Translations under genes and position numbers: made by a program
NCBI RefSeq assembly: GCF_042767895.1
Contig: NC_091577.1
Coordinates: 16,417,386 to 16,436,049 of the forward strand
Length of the DNA: 18,664 nt
Direction: 5' to 3'
Source of the DNA: Penaeus vannamei
Taxonomy: Eukaryota; Arthropoda; Malacostraca; Decapoda; Penaeidae
Part shown: piece after piece, positions 1 through 9,018 of the stretch
Numbering within the stretch: position 1 is the first letter of the stretch
How the letters are laid out: each line of letters starts with the position of its first letter
The notes under the pieces: model-generated
Database searches by the model: none
Seen by the model: the letters and a program-made list of their open reading frames with translations, nothing else
What the model was told of the DNA's origin: nothing

Positions 1-800
1 GGACTCCTTTCCCTGTTCTCCTTTCCCTGGACTCCAAAATTCCTCTTCCTTCCTTCCCTCCTTCCCTCTCCTCAATTCCTCTCTTTCCCCCTCGCCTTCC
101 TATTGTCCAATTCCCATCCCCACTCCCCTAATTCCTCATTAACCCCCTTATCCCTCCTCTAATTCCTCCCATCACTTACTCACCACTTCCTTTTTCCTTT
201 TTCTTCCACTCTTACCCCTCCCCCCTTCCCCCCATTCTCTTTAGTCCCCCTTACCCCCTCCCCCTTCCCCCTCCACCCTCCCTCTCTTCCCCCTCCCCCT
301 TTCCCCCCATCCCTTCCTTAGTCCCCCTACCCCCACCCCCTTCCCCTTCCCCTCCTCCCTCCTCCTCTCCTCCCCCTCCCACCATCCTCCTTAGTCCACC
401 TCCCCCCTCCCCCTTCCCCCATCCTCCCTTCACCCTCCCCCTTCCCCGGTCCTCTTCCCTTCCCTCACCTCCCCTCCCCCATCACTCCCCTTATTTCCCA
501 TCCCCCTCCCCCTTCCCCCATCCTCCTTCAGCTCCTCACCCTCCCCCATCCTCCCTTATTTTCCCCTCATCCCCCTCCCCCTTCCCCTATCCCTCCTTCA
601 CCTTCCCCCCACCGAAGACCTCCCCCTCCCCCCATCCTCCTTAGTCCCACCTTAAACCTCCCCCTTCCCCCCTTCCCCCATCCCCCTTCCCCCTCCCCCA
701 TCCTCCTTCCCCATCCCTCCTTCCCCCACCCACCTCCCCACCGAAGTCCTCCCTCGAACCTGCAACCCCCTCCAGGATACCCCCCTCCCCCTTCCCGTTC
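1..800. repeat. pyrimidine-rich low-complexity tract
   Basis: The plus strand is almost entirely C and T, with scattered A and very little G. Loose variants of CCCCCTTCCCCCATCCTCCTT recur from about 240 onward, so this is a decayed minisatellite of roughly 20-60 bp period rather than a pure homopolymer. Open frames here are composition artefacts. No gene, RNA or promoter was seen in it. The array is cut by the window start, so its true length is unknown. Confidence 0.9.
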
Positions 801-985
801 CTGTTGCGTCTCCGGTCCCAGCTCCCCCCCCCCCCCTGCGGCACGTCCTCGAGGAAGAAGAAGAAGACGACGCCGCCCCGTAGCCTAGCGCCGTCCCCTT
901 TAAGGAGCCTCTGTGGCGCTCACCTTCGTCGCCTCTGGGAGTTCGAGTCGTCTCTCAGACATGCAGAGGACGGAGGCTGCCGAGG
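801..985. other. mixed-complexity junction between pyrimidine and purine tracts
   Basis: This is a short stretch of ordinary sequence complexity between the C/T tract on its left and the G/A minisatellite on its right. It contains a 13-base C run near 825 and a GAAGAAGAAGAAG run near 853. On the minus strand the sequence GACGAAG followed by GTGAGC matches a splice donor, with the exon side ending at 924. A short reading frame before it starts at an ATG at 962-960 (MSERRLELPEATK). The Kozak context is weak and no matching acceptor or homology is recognised, so no gene is called. Confidence 0.5.
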
Positions 986-1970
986 AGGTCGTGCATGGGA
1001 GGAGGAGGAGCAGGAGGAGGAGGTCGTGCATGGGAGGAGGAGGAGGAGGAGGAGGTCGTGCATGGGAGGAGCAGGAGGAGGAGGAGGTCGTGCATGGGAA
1101 GAGGAGACGGAGTTGAGGCCGGGGGGGGAGGAGGAGGTCGCGTGCATGGGTAGAGGAGAGACGGAGTTGAGGCCGGGGGGAGGAGGAGACAGGGAGTTGA
1201 GGCCGGTGGGGAGGAGGAAGAGGAGGAGGAGGGGAGGTCGGGTACATGGGAGGAGGGAGACGGAAGCCGGGAGGCCGGGGAGGGAGAGGAGGAGGAGGAG
1301 GAAGAAGAAGAGCTGAGGCCAGGAGAGGAGGAGGAAGAGGAGGAGGTCGTGCATGGGGAAGAGGAGACGGAGTTGAGGCTGGGGGGAGGAGGAGGAGGAG
1401 GTCGCATGGGAAGAGGAGGCGGACCTGAGGCCGGGGGGGGAGGAGGAGGAGGAGGTCGCATGGGAAGAGGAGGCGGACCTGAGGCCGGGGGGGGAGAGGG
1501 GGGAGGAGGGAGGAGGAGGTCGCGGCATGTGGAGGAGGAGACGGAGCCGAGGCCGGGGAGGGAGAGGAGGAGGAGGAGGAAGAAGAAGAAGAGCTGAGGC
1601 CAGGAGAGGGGAGGAGGAAGAGGAGGAGGTCGTGCATGGGGTAGAGTGAGACGATGCTGGAGGCTGGGGGGGGAGGGGGAGGAAGAGGGAGGAGGAGTGA
1701 GGAGGTCGTGCATGGATGAAGAGGGAGACGGAGTTGAGGCCGGGGGGAGGAGTGAGGAGGAGGAGGTCGTGCATGGGAAGAGGTGAGACGTGAGTTGAGG
1801 CCGGGGGGGGGAGGAGGAGGAGGAGGTCGGGCATGGGAAGAGGAGACGGAGTTGAGGGCGGGGGGGGAGGATGGAGGAGTCGGAGGTCGTGCATGGGAAG
1901 AGAGAAGACGATGCTGAGGCTGGGGGGGGAGTAGATGGGGAGGAGGAGGAGGAGGAGGTCGAGGTCGTGC
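986..1970 (+). repeat. G/A-rich minisatellite with GTCGTGCATGGG core
   Basis: About 16 imperfect copies of a unit of roughly 32-110 bp (often 50-60) are built from GGA runs, the core GTCGTGCATGGG, then GAGACGGAGTTGAGGCC and a run of 5-9 G. Core copies start near 988, 1023, 1055, 1087, 1137, 1237, 1346, 1401, 1455, 1519, 1629, 1705, 1766, 1826, 1886 and 1964. The repeated G runs could form G-quadruplexes. The minus strand is nearly free of A, so all three minus frames stay open over much of the array (up to 540 codons, 2542 to 920). Units vary in length by non-multiples of three, which argues against coding. Confidence 0.9.
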
Positions 1971-2380
1971 AGCTCCAAGCTCCATCTCGCCCGAAGTGTG
2001 AGCTCCGTTAAAGAGACTAGCGCAGCCGTTCGGAGGCGCGTCGCTGGGATGGTTGCCATGGGATGATAAAGAGGAGAAAGAGAAGAGGAAAAAAAAAAAA
2101 GAGAAAGAGAAAGAAGCGAACAAGACAAACGCTGTGTATCGGCGGTCGTCATAGTGACAAGCCTGGATGGTGAAGACGAGCGAGCGCGCTGTGTAAGCCT
2201 CACCATCAAAGAGCCCCGGGAGGAGTGGCCAGTGCCTTCCGGGGGGGTGGGGGTGGGGGTGGGGGGGAGGAGTGGGAAAGGGGGGGAAGATTCGTCTATA
2301 AATGACATCCGACGCGCGCTGGATATGGTGCCATGATGCAGGAGAATGCCCGCAAGAAGGGGGTCCCGTGCGCGCCTCGT
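1971..2380. other. non-repetitive GC-rich spacer, no gene recognised
   Basis: Mostly unique sequence, with a purine run (about 2067-2118) and a G-rich run (2238-2288) inside it. A TATAAAT at 2297-2303 resembles a TATA box, but no initiator or downstream element supports it. Open frames on both strands (for example plus 2154-2336) do not look like a known family. I see nothing else here. Confidence 0.5.
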
Positions 2381-2463
2381 CCCTTCGCGCCCATCTCCCT
2401 TCGCGCCCATCTCCCTTCGCGGCGGTCGTCTCCCTTCGCGCCCATCTCCCGCGGCGGTCGTCT
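2381..2463 (+). repeat. GC-rich 16/19-bp tandem repeat
   Basis: Units of CCCTTCGCGCCCATCT (16 bp) alternate with a 19-bp variant in which the second half becomes GGCGGTCGTCT. The order is 16, 16, 19, 16, then a shortened variant. It is CpG-rich, unlike the AT-rich family that begins about 50 bp downstream. Confidence 0.9.
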
Positions 2464-2512
2464 TCCGAGTCTGAGGATCCGTAGACCGAACAGACGACGC
2501 AGAGGGACGGGG

Positions 2513-3345
2513 AAGTCCATCGGAACGGGCGTGGGAGATCACTCAGTGGTTCTCTAAATCAATTTAAAACAAAAGTAACGGATTAATAAATAAATGAAAA
2601 AAAAAATATAAATGCGATAAAAATAAATGAAATAGAATTGAACCCGCAATTAAATCATCGAAACAAGCATTAATCTGGAGGTGGCTATCTAATCAATAAA
2701 AAAAAAAATAAGATTAACCATTAGATAGTGGGAAAAATAAAAAATACGATAAAAAATAAATGAAATAGAATTGAACCCACCGGTAAATCCATCGGAACGG
2801 TCGTGGGAAATCACTTGGTGGCTTTCTAAATCAATTTAAAACAAAAGTAACGGATTGATAAATAAATGTTGAGAAAATTTATAAATGCGATAAAAATAAA
2901 TGAAATAGAATTGAACCCACCGGTAAATCCATCGAAACGGGCGTGGAAAATCACTCGGTGACTTTCTATATAAATAGTAAATAAATTAATATATACATTA
3001 AAAAAAGGTAACTGATGAATAAATAAAAGTTGAGAAAAATGAAAAATACGATAGAAAATAAATGAAATAGAATTGAACCCACCACTAAATCCATCGAAAC
3101 GGGCGTGGAAAATCACTCGGTGGCTTTCTAAATCAATAAATAAATGAAAAAGGAAACAGATATATATGGATAAAAGTTAAGAAAAAATAAAAGCACGATA
3201 GAAATACACTGACCTAGGAACTTTTTAATAAATAAACTTTTTAATGATAATTCAATATATAAAGGGGAAAAAAATGTATCATGAATACTTGAAAATTAAG
3301 ACGAAATGAAAAGCACGATGAAAAATAACCGAAATGGAACCGACC
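2513..3345 (-). repeat. AT-rich tandem repeat family, about 135-160 bp unit
   Basis: At least five copies start at about 2513, 2651, 2784, 2924 and 3086, with a decayed one up to 3345. Each holds TAAATCCATCGAAACGGGCG, a TCACTCGGTGGCTTTCTAAATC segment (shown in part), an A/T-rich stretch with ATAAATAAATG, and TGAAATAGAATTGAACCCAC. The spacing between starts (138, 133, 140, 162 bp) shows that indels lie in the A/T part while the GC-richer core is kept. On the minus strand the core reads GGTTCAATTC, a match to the Pol III B-box. A frame on the minus strand (3116-2826) translates two copies of the unit and is not a gene. It could be a tandem array derived from a SINE or an unclassified satellite. 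Confidence 0.85.
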
Positions 3346-3383
3346 CCATGAAGATCTCTCCACGACGAAGCTCGACCACGGAA

Positions 3384-3521
3384 CCCGCCGCCGCCGCCGC
3401 CCGCACGCCCGCCCCTCGACCGCCCCTCGCCCGCCCGTCCCTCGCCCGCCCCTCGCCCGCCCCTCGCCCGCCCCTCGCCCGCTAGCCGCCTCTGCGCCCG
3501 CTGGCCGCCTCTGCGCCCGCC
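3384..3521 (+). repeat. GC-rich minisatellite (CCG, 11-bp and 19-bp units)
   Basis: A CCG run (about 3384-3402) leads into roughly seven copies of CCCCTCGCCCG (3411-3482), followed by two copies of GCCGCCTCTGCGCCCGCTG (3485-3520). The minus strand encodes an RG/GG-rich low-complexity frame as a by-product. This block is strongly GC- and CpG-rich between two AT-rich regions. Confidence 0.9.
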
Positions 3522-3645
3522 GAGCATCTGCGAGCCAAAGGGGCGTGGAAGCTGCAGACGCTGGGAGGACGAACACGCTCTGGCTCCGGGCGGGACAAGA
3601 ACATATAAAACGCAGGGACAGAGATAAATTACGCGGCCAATTAGC
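3522..3645. other. unique spacer with TATA-like box
   Basis: Ordinary-complexity sequence after the GC-rich minisatellite. TATAAAA lies at 3604-3610, with GGGGCGTGG (a GC/KLF-like box) about 65 bp upstream. That arrangement could be a plus-strand core promoter, but no transcript or downstream coding start supports it. Confidence 0.3.
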
Positions 3646-3705
3646 TAAAAAAATAATAATAATAAAAAAATAAATAAATAAATAAAATAAAAAATAAAAA
3701 AAACT
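3646..3705 (+). repeat. A-rich (AAAT)n/(AAT)n microsatellite
   Basis: A run of AATAATAATAAT followed by AAATAAATAAATAAATAAAAT and A-runs. It lies just downstream of the stop codon of the minus-strand exon candidate, where it reads as a T-rich 3' flank. Confidence 0.9.
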
Positions 3706-3716
3706 TAATAGGGTAG

Positions 3717-3882
3717 TTAGGGTAGCGTGTACTGGCGGTTGATGTGAACGAGGGGCTTCCGAAGGGCGCTGATATTCACGGCCGGGTCCTGCAGGATCCT
3801 CTCCAAAGGACGACGGTGGTAAGCGGAATACCGAAGGATACCGAAGCCCTTGGCAGAACCCCGGAAGGCGCTGACGCTTCGC
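3717..3882 (-). CDS. candidate last exon of an unknown protein
   Basis: On the minus strand an open segment of 55 codons plus a split first codon ends at a TAA (3719-3717). Reading from the 5' end it gives RSVSAFRGSAKGFGILRY, then SAYHRRPLERILQDPAVNIS, then ALRKPLVHINRQYTLP and stop. The composition is balanced (Leu, Ile, Arg, Val, Asn, Tyr), unlike the repeat-derived frames around it. The 5' edge fits a splice acceptor: TTAATCTGAC (branch-like) followed by TTTTCTTCTGGAGTTCACAG, with the exon starting at 3882 in phase 2. The same frame stays open back to a TAA at 3911-3909, inside the supposed intron. The peptide has no cysteines and no signal or membrane segment, and I do not recognise the family. 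A second minus frame is also open here, so chance is not excluded. No upstream exon with a matching phase-2 donor was found nearby. Confidence 0.35.
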
Positions 3883-4200
3883 CTGTGAACTCCAGAAGAA
3901 AAGTCAGATTAAAATAAATAAATAAATAAAAAAAACAGAAAATCCACTCCGACGGAAATACCTCCAGAGTTAGGAAACGGGTTAACTCCCTTACACAAAG
4001 TGGAGTGCTTCGAAGAACACGCCCCCGTTATCATCAACATTCGCCGTAATTTGGAGCAAAAGTTATCTTCAAAGACAAGAGATATCTCTGGATCACATCC
4101 GTTTGGAAATCTCGGTTCCTTGTGTCGCTAACGCTGTCTTCTTGTGCTCGTCTCGATTTCTTCAATGCCGTGTACATGCATGTAGTCACACGCGCACACA
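3883..4200. other. unique sequence flanking the exon candidate
   Basis: Non-repetitive apart from an AAAT run at about 3911-3935. If 3717-3882 is an exon on the minus strand, this is its upstream intron. A donor-like GGAG followed by GTATTT occurs on the minus strand near 3960, but its frame does not match the phase needed by the exon. Nothing else is recognised. Confidence 0.5.
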
Positions 4201-4210
4201 CTGCACGCAC

Positions 4211-4366
4211 GCATTCATACATACATACATATATACATGCATATATACATATATATATATACATGCATATATACATACATATATACATACATATATACAT
4301 ACATACATACATATATACATACATACATATATACATACATACATATATACATACATACATACATAT

Positions 4367-4397
<31 letters not shown>

Positions 4398-4435
4398 CAT
4401 ACATACATACATACATATATACATACATACATATA

Positions 4436-4469
<34 letters not shown>

Positions 4470-4573
4470 CATACATACATACATACATACATACATGAAT
4501 ATATACATACGTACAAAAATAAATACATAAACACATACATGCATGTATACATACATACATTCACACACATGCA
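4211..4573 (+). repeat. (TACA)n/(TATA) microsatellite, first block
   Basis: TACATACA runs broken at intervals by TATATACA. The TATATA interruptions recur every 12-30 bp, so the tract is a compound repeat. Open frames of IYTYIH type on both strands are artefacts. The block ends at CACGAATCGC (4574-4583). Confidence 0.95.
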
Positions 4574-4650
4574 CACGAATCGCTAATCTTGAATCAACAA
4601 TCTCGATTCGCAAATCTTGAGTCGCATAACTTGAAATTGCCAATCTCATT
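4574..4650. other. spacer of short AATCTTGAATC-like repeats
   Basis: About 75 bp between the two TACA blocks contain four or five loose copies of an AATCTTGAATC/AATCTCGATTC motif. The motif contains the inverted pair GAATC/GATTC. Confidence 0.6.
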
Positions 4651-4792
4651 TTACATACATGCATGAATTGCATGCCTACATGCATGCCTACATGCATACA
4701 TACACACATGCATACATACATACATACATATACATACATGTACATACATACATATATATATACATACATATACATACATGTACATACATACA

Positions 4793-4824
<32 letters not shown>

Positions 4825-4948
4825 CATACATATACATGCATGTACATACATACATGTACATACATATACCTACATACATATACATACATGTACATACATA
4901 CATGTACATACATACACATACATACATTCATACACACACATACACATA
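4651..4948 (+). repeat. (TACA)n microsatellite, second block
   Basis: TACATACA with TACATGTACA and TATATACA interruptions. It ends at CACGAATCGC (4949-4958), the same flank as the first block, which suggests that block and flank were duplicated together. Confidence 0.95.
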
Positions 4949-4958
4949 CACGAATCGC

Positions 4959-5034
4959 CGATTGGGAGTCTATGGTTGGGGGGTGCGAGGGGGGGTCACG
5001 AAAAGGGATTGTGCTTGGAGGAAAATTTGTGTTG
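4959..5034. other. unique G-rich spacer
   Basis: Short unique sequence with two G runs (GGGGGG and GGGGGGG near 4978-4995). No gene or site is recognised. Confidence 0.5.
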
Positions 5035-5480
5035 AGTGTGCGTGTAAGTGTGCGTCACGTGTGTCTGCTTGCTTGCGTTGAGTGTGGCTGCTTGCTTGCG
5101 TTGAGTGTGTGCGTTGCGTGTGTCTTCTTGCTTGCGTTGAGTGTGTGCATGTGTGTGTGCGTTGCGTGTGTCTGCTTGCTTGCGTTGAGTGTGTGCGTGT
5201 GTGCGTTGCGTGTGTCTGCTTGCTTGCATTGAGTGTGTGCGTGTGTATGCGTTGCGTGTGTCTGCTTGCTTGCGTTGAGTGTGTGCGTGTGTGTGCGTTG
5301 CGTGTGTCTGCTTGCTTGCATTGAGTGTGTGCGTGTGTGTGCGTCGCGTGTGTCTGCTTGCTTGCGTTGAGTGTGTGCGTGTAAGTACGTGCATTGCGTC
5401 TGTGAGTGTAAGTGCGTGCGTGCCTTACGTATATCTGCTTGCTTGCGTTGCGCGTGTCTTGCTATTTGCTATGTGCGGAT
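5035..5480 (+). repeat. TG-rich minisatellite, unit about 46 bp
   Basis: About eight or nine copies of a unit containing GCTTGCGTTGAGTGTGTGCG and GTGTGTGCGTTGCGTGTGTC, then TGCTT. Copy starts fall near 5064, 5087, 5127, 5175, 5217, 5263, 5309 and 5355, with spacings of 23-48 bp. Two copies (about 5225 and 5317) carry CATTGAG instead of CGTTGAG. After 5400 the unit decays. The LLACVECV-type frame on the plus strand results from the repeat. Confidence 0.9.
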
Positions 5481-5819
5481 ACCACGTATACCCTTTTACT
5501 TGTGTTGAATGTGTGCTTGCGTGTCTCCTTGCTTCCTTTACACGCATGCTTGTTTACATATTGCTTTTGAAAACACACGCTTCCACCGTGTTTCCGTGCG
5601 TAAGTGCCTACATGCGAGTGTGTTTGCACCGTCCGTGTGCTTGCTTGCTTGCGCTGGGTAGGCGAAGAGGAATAGACACGCCCAGCGCAAGCAAGTATGA
5701 ACGCACGACCAGGCACGCGCAAGCAAAGGAAGAAAGGTAAAGCAAAATGCCTGGTGTTTAGTCATGGTTCACTGGTTGTATAGTATAGCCTCGGTTGGCC
5801 AGGTCTAGAAGGGGGCGAG
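5481..5819. other. decayed repeat edge and unique spacer
   Basis: The TG minisatellite fades into mixed sequence with scattered CTTGCTTGCG words. From about 5680 the same word appears in reverse orientation (CGCAAGCAAG, CGCGCAAGCAAA). 5721-5819 is unique sequence with no recognised gene. Confidence 0.6.
5644..5695. repeat. perfect 15-bp inverted repeat (hairpin)
   Basis: The left arm CTTGCTTGCGCTGGG (5644-5658) is the exact reverse complement of the right arm CCCAGCGCAAGCAAG (5681-5695), with a 22-nt loop. A G-T and a T-A pair could extend the stem by two. The left arm is made of the minisatellite word CTTGCTTGCG, so this looks like an inverted copy of the minisatellite edge. Confidence 0.9.
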
Positions 5820-7000
5820 TGGCAAAAGGAGGGAGAGAGAGAGAAGAATAGAATTGAGAGAGGGATGATTAGTTACGAAAAAGAGGGAGAGAGAGAAACA
5901 GAATTAAGAGAGAGGGATGATTAGTTACGAAAAAGAGAGATATGAATAAGGAGAGATGAGTAGGTACGAAAATGAGGTATAGAAATAAGGAAATTAAGAC
6001 AGAGAGATGTGTAGTTATGAAAAAGAGGAATAGAGAGAAATACAATTAAGAGAAAGAGATGAGTAGTTACGAAAAGAGGGAGAGAGAGAGAGAAATACAA
6101 TTAAGAGAGAGGGATGAGTAGTTACGAAAAGAGGGAGAGAGAGAGAGAGATGAGTAGTTACGAACAAGAGAGATAGAAAGAGATAGTTTTTAAGACAGAG
6201 AGCTGAGTAGTTATGAAAAAGAGGGATAGAGAGTAATACAATTAAGACAGAGAGATGAGTAGTTACGAAAAAAAATATGAATAAGGAAATTGAGAGAAAT
6301 GAGTAGTTAAGAAAGAGGTATAGGAATGAGTTGTAACGAAAAGAGAGAGAGAGAGAGAAATACAGTTAAGAGAGAGAGATGAGTAGTTATGAAAAAGAGA
6401 GATAGAAAGAGATAAAGACATTAAAACAGAGAGATAAGTAGTCACGAAAAAAGAGAGATAGAAATGAGGAAATTGAGACACATGAGTAGTTACGAAAAGA
6501 GGGAGAGAGAGGGAAATGCAATTAAAACAGAGATATGAGTAGTTATGAAAAAAAGGAATAGAGAGAAATACAATTAAGAGAGAGATCAGTAGTTACGAAA
6601 AAGAGGTATAGAAATAAAGAAATTAAGAGAGAGATGAGTAGTTACGAAAAGTAGGAATAGAGAGAAATACAATTAAGAGAGAGATCAGTAGATAGACAAT
6701 TAAGAAATTAAGAGAGAGAGATGAGTATATTACAGAAAAAGAGATAGAAAGAGATAAAAATTGAACAGAGGATGAGTAATTATGAAATGGAGGAATAGAG
6801 AAATACAATTAAGAGAGAGATCAGTAGTTACAAAGAAAAGAAGGTGTAAATAGAAAATTAAGAAGATGAGTAATTACAAGAGTTGGAAAGAGATAAAGAA
6901 ATTAAGACAGAGGGATGAGTAATTATGAAAAGGAGGAATAGAGAGAAATACAATTAAGAGAGAGAGATGAGTAGTTACGGAAAAAGAAAAACAGAGACAG
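5820..7000 (+). repeat. GA-rich minisatellite, unit about 50 bp
   Basis: More than 20 imperfect copies of a unit containing GAGAGATGAGTAGTTACGAA, then AAAGAGGGATAGAGAG and AAATACAATTAAGAG. Anchors (GTAGTTACG or GTAGTTATG) fall near 5869, 5921, 5959, 6010, 6063, 6117, 6154, 6207, 6256, 6301, 6381, 6433, 6484, 6537, 6588 and 6636, and continue to about 6970. Spacing is mostly 37-55 bp. GA runs vary in length between copies. No coding signal was found. Confidence 0.9.
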
Positions 7001-8060
7001 AAAGAAATAAGGAAATTGATGGACGCTAAAAGAGACAGAAAGAGAAGTAGATAGAGAGAAATTAGGAGACAAAGGGATAGTTACGAGGAAGAGGAATAAA
7101 GAGAAATATGGAAACTGATAGAGGCGTAGAGACAGAGAAAAGAAAAATGGATAGAAAGAAGGAAATGAAGACGGAGATGAGTAATTACGAATAGGAGGGA
7201 TAGAGAGAAATCAGGAAATTCTTAGACGCATAGAGAGACAAAGGGAAACTTACGAAGAGGGATAGAGATAGATAAGGAAATTGATAGAAGGGACAGAGAG
7301 ATAGATAGTTACGAAAGAGAGATTAAGAAATAAATAAGTAAATGAATGAAGAAATAAGGAAATAGACAGCCAAAATAGAGAGATAGAGAAAAATCAGAAA
7401 AAAAAATCATAGACGCGACGAAGGGATAGAAAGATGAGCATTTACGAAAAGAGAAAGAGAAAGAAAAGCAATGAATAATAAAAAAATAAAAACAGACAGA
7501 GATTAGTGAATAAGGGATTAATAAAAGAGACAGAGAGAGAAATTAACAACGCACACAAAGAGAGACGAAGGTAAATAGAATCACAGAGACACGAAAAGAA
7601 ATCCACAAAGAAGAATAGGTAAACGGAGAGATAAAAAGAGAAAGAAATTCGGGGAGAGAGGGAGAGAATAGGTAAATAGAGAGAGAGAGAGAATGCATAA
7701 ATAAACAGTTTTAAGAGAGCTAGAGAGAGGCCGATAAATAGATAGATAGGTAGAGAGAGAGAAAAAAAAGAAAGAGAAAGAGAGAACGGGGAGAGAGAGA
7801 GAGAAATAAAGGCGTAGAATCACGAAGAGACAAAGATGATAACATTATAAAGAAAAAAAGCTAAAGAAACAAAAAGTTAAATACGGACATCATGAGAGAC
7901 AGAGCGAAAGAGAATCATATAAATATAAACATGAATAGAGAGAGAGAGAGAAAGAAATAGAGAGAGAGACAGACAGACAGTATTACGGAAGATAGACGAA
8001 AACTCATTAGGTGAAATAAAGCGGAAAAACGGATTGAAAAGTAATATGAATTGACATACA
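7001..8060 (+). repeat. decayed purine-rich repeat
   Basis: A continuation of the GA-rich family in which the GTAGTTACG anchor becomes rare (for example near 7174 and 7300) and GAGAGAGA/GATAGATAG words dominate. The strand remains strongly A/G-rich. No gene, RNA or site is recognised. Confidence 0.8.
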
Positions 8061-8340
8061 GATAGATAGATGAAGAGATAAATCTGTGTCCGCGTGTCTC
8101 ACTCCATCAAAAAAAAAGAAAAATAGATTAAAAAAAATAATAATAATAATAATAAAAAACACAATGCACAAACCAAATCTATTGAAAACGTAAATAGATA
8201 GTAAGTCAGATAGACAATTGATAGTTAATTAGACCAGATGAAGAGCTATGTCTTTATGTCTGCCTGTCTGTCTGTGATTTTCTTGGAACGAAAATGTAGT
8301 TAGATCACAGGAAGACAGTCAGTCAAACAGTCGATGGTCG
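8061..8340. other. AT-rich unique spacer with (AAT)n
   Basis: Unique sequence with an A-run (8108-8119), an (AAT)n run of about six units (8138-8154) and scattered GATAGATAG words. AGATGAAGAG occurs twice (8069-8078 and 8237-8246), each followed by TGTCTG-like sequence, which may be an old duplication. No gene is recognised. Confidence 0.6.
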
Positions 8341-8392
8341 TGTGTGTCTGTCTGTCTTGCTGTGTGTGTGTGTGTCTACCGGCCAGGTTATT

Positions 8393-8419
8393 TGTGTGTG
8401 TGTGTGTGTTGTGTGTGTG

Positions 8420-8488
<69 letters not shown>
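8393..8488 (+). repeat. (TG)n microsatellite
   Basis: About 96 bp of TG repeat with a TTG interruption near 8410 and a GCG interruption near 8425. It can adopt Z-DNA. The VCVCVC frames across it are artefacts. Confidence 0.97.
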
Positions 8489-8489
<1 letters not shown>

Positions 8490-9018
8490 TGTTTGTCTGT
8501 CTGTGTGTGTCTGTCTGTCTGTGTATGTGTGTGTGTCTGTCTGTCTGCGTGTGTGTGTGTGTCTGTCTGTCTGTGTCTGTCTTTCTGTCTGTGTGTGTCT
8601 GTCTGTCTGTCTGTGTATCGAGAGATGACCCTCATAAAGACAAAAATCGACATTCGGTTTGTCTGTTGGTCGACCTGTCTCCGTGTCTATCTATCTGTCT
8701 GTCTGTCTGTGTGTCTGTCAGTCGGTCTGTCTGTTAATATATTGGTCTGTCTGCCTGTATACCTGTCTATCGATCTGTCTGTATGCCCCTCTGTCTGTCT
8801 GTCTGTTGCTCTGTCTGTATGGCTGTCTTTCGGTCTGTCTGTGTTAGCCAGTTGATTTGCCTGTGTGTCTGTCTACCGGTCGCCCAGTCTACGTTTCTGT
8901 ATATCAGTCTGTCTGTCTGTCGTTCAACCTACGCGTGTGTCTATCTGTCTGTCTGCCTATCTGTCTGTCGCTGAACCTACTCGTTTGTCTATCGGTCTGT
9001 CTGTCTGTCCGTGTCTCC
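8489..9018 (+). repeat. (TCTG)n/(TGTC)n degenerate microsatellite
   Basis: Long compound repeat of CTGTCTGTCTGT with TG insertions and drifting words such as CTATCTGT and CGGTCTGT. It decays toward the middle (8625-8680) and resumes. Cysteine- and serine-rich frames (VCLSVCLSV) are by-products. Confidence 0.93.

Noticed and set aside
900..2542. Pro/Ser/Leu-rich proteins of 252-540 residues on the minus strand
   Set aside because: All three frames are open over the same minisatellite, and unit lengths are not multiples of three. The cause is lack of A on that strand.
2826..3116. 96-residue minus-strand frame with repeated FHARFDGF words
   Set aside because: It is the translation of two copies of the AT-rich tandem repeat.
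3241..3576. RG-rich minus-strand protein across the GC minisatellite
   Set aside because: The long version starts at a non-ATG codon, the RG content comes from the 11-bp repeat, and the tail runs into AT-rich repeat.
3604..3610. TATA-box promoter
   Set aside because: TATAAAA with an upstream GC box is suggestive, but no initiator, start codon or downstream exon on the plus strand supports it.
3717..3722. Telomeric repeat TTAGGG
   Set aside because: There is a single copy only, inside the stop region of the exon candidate, with no array.
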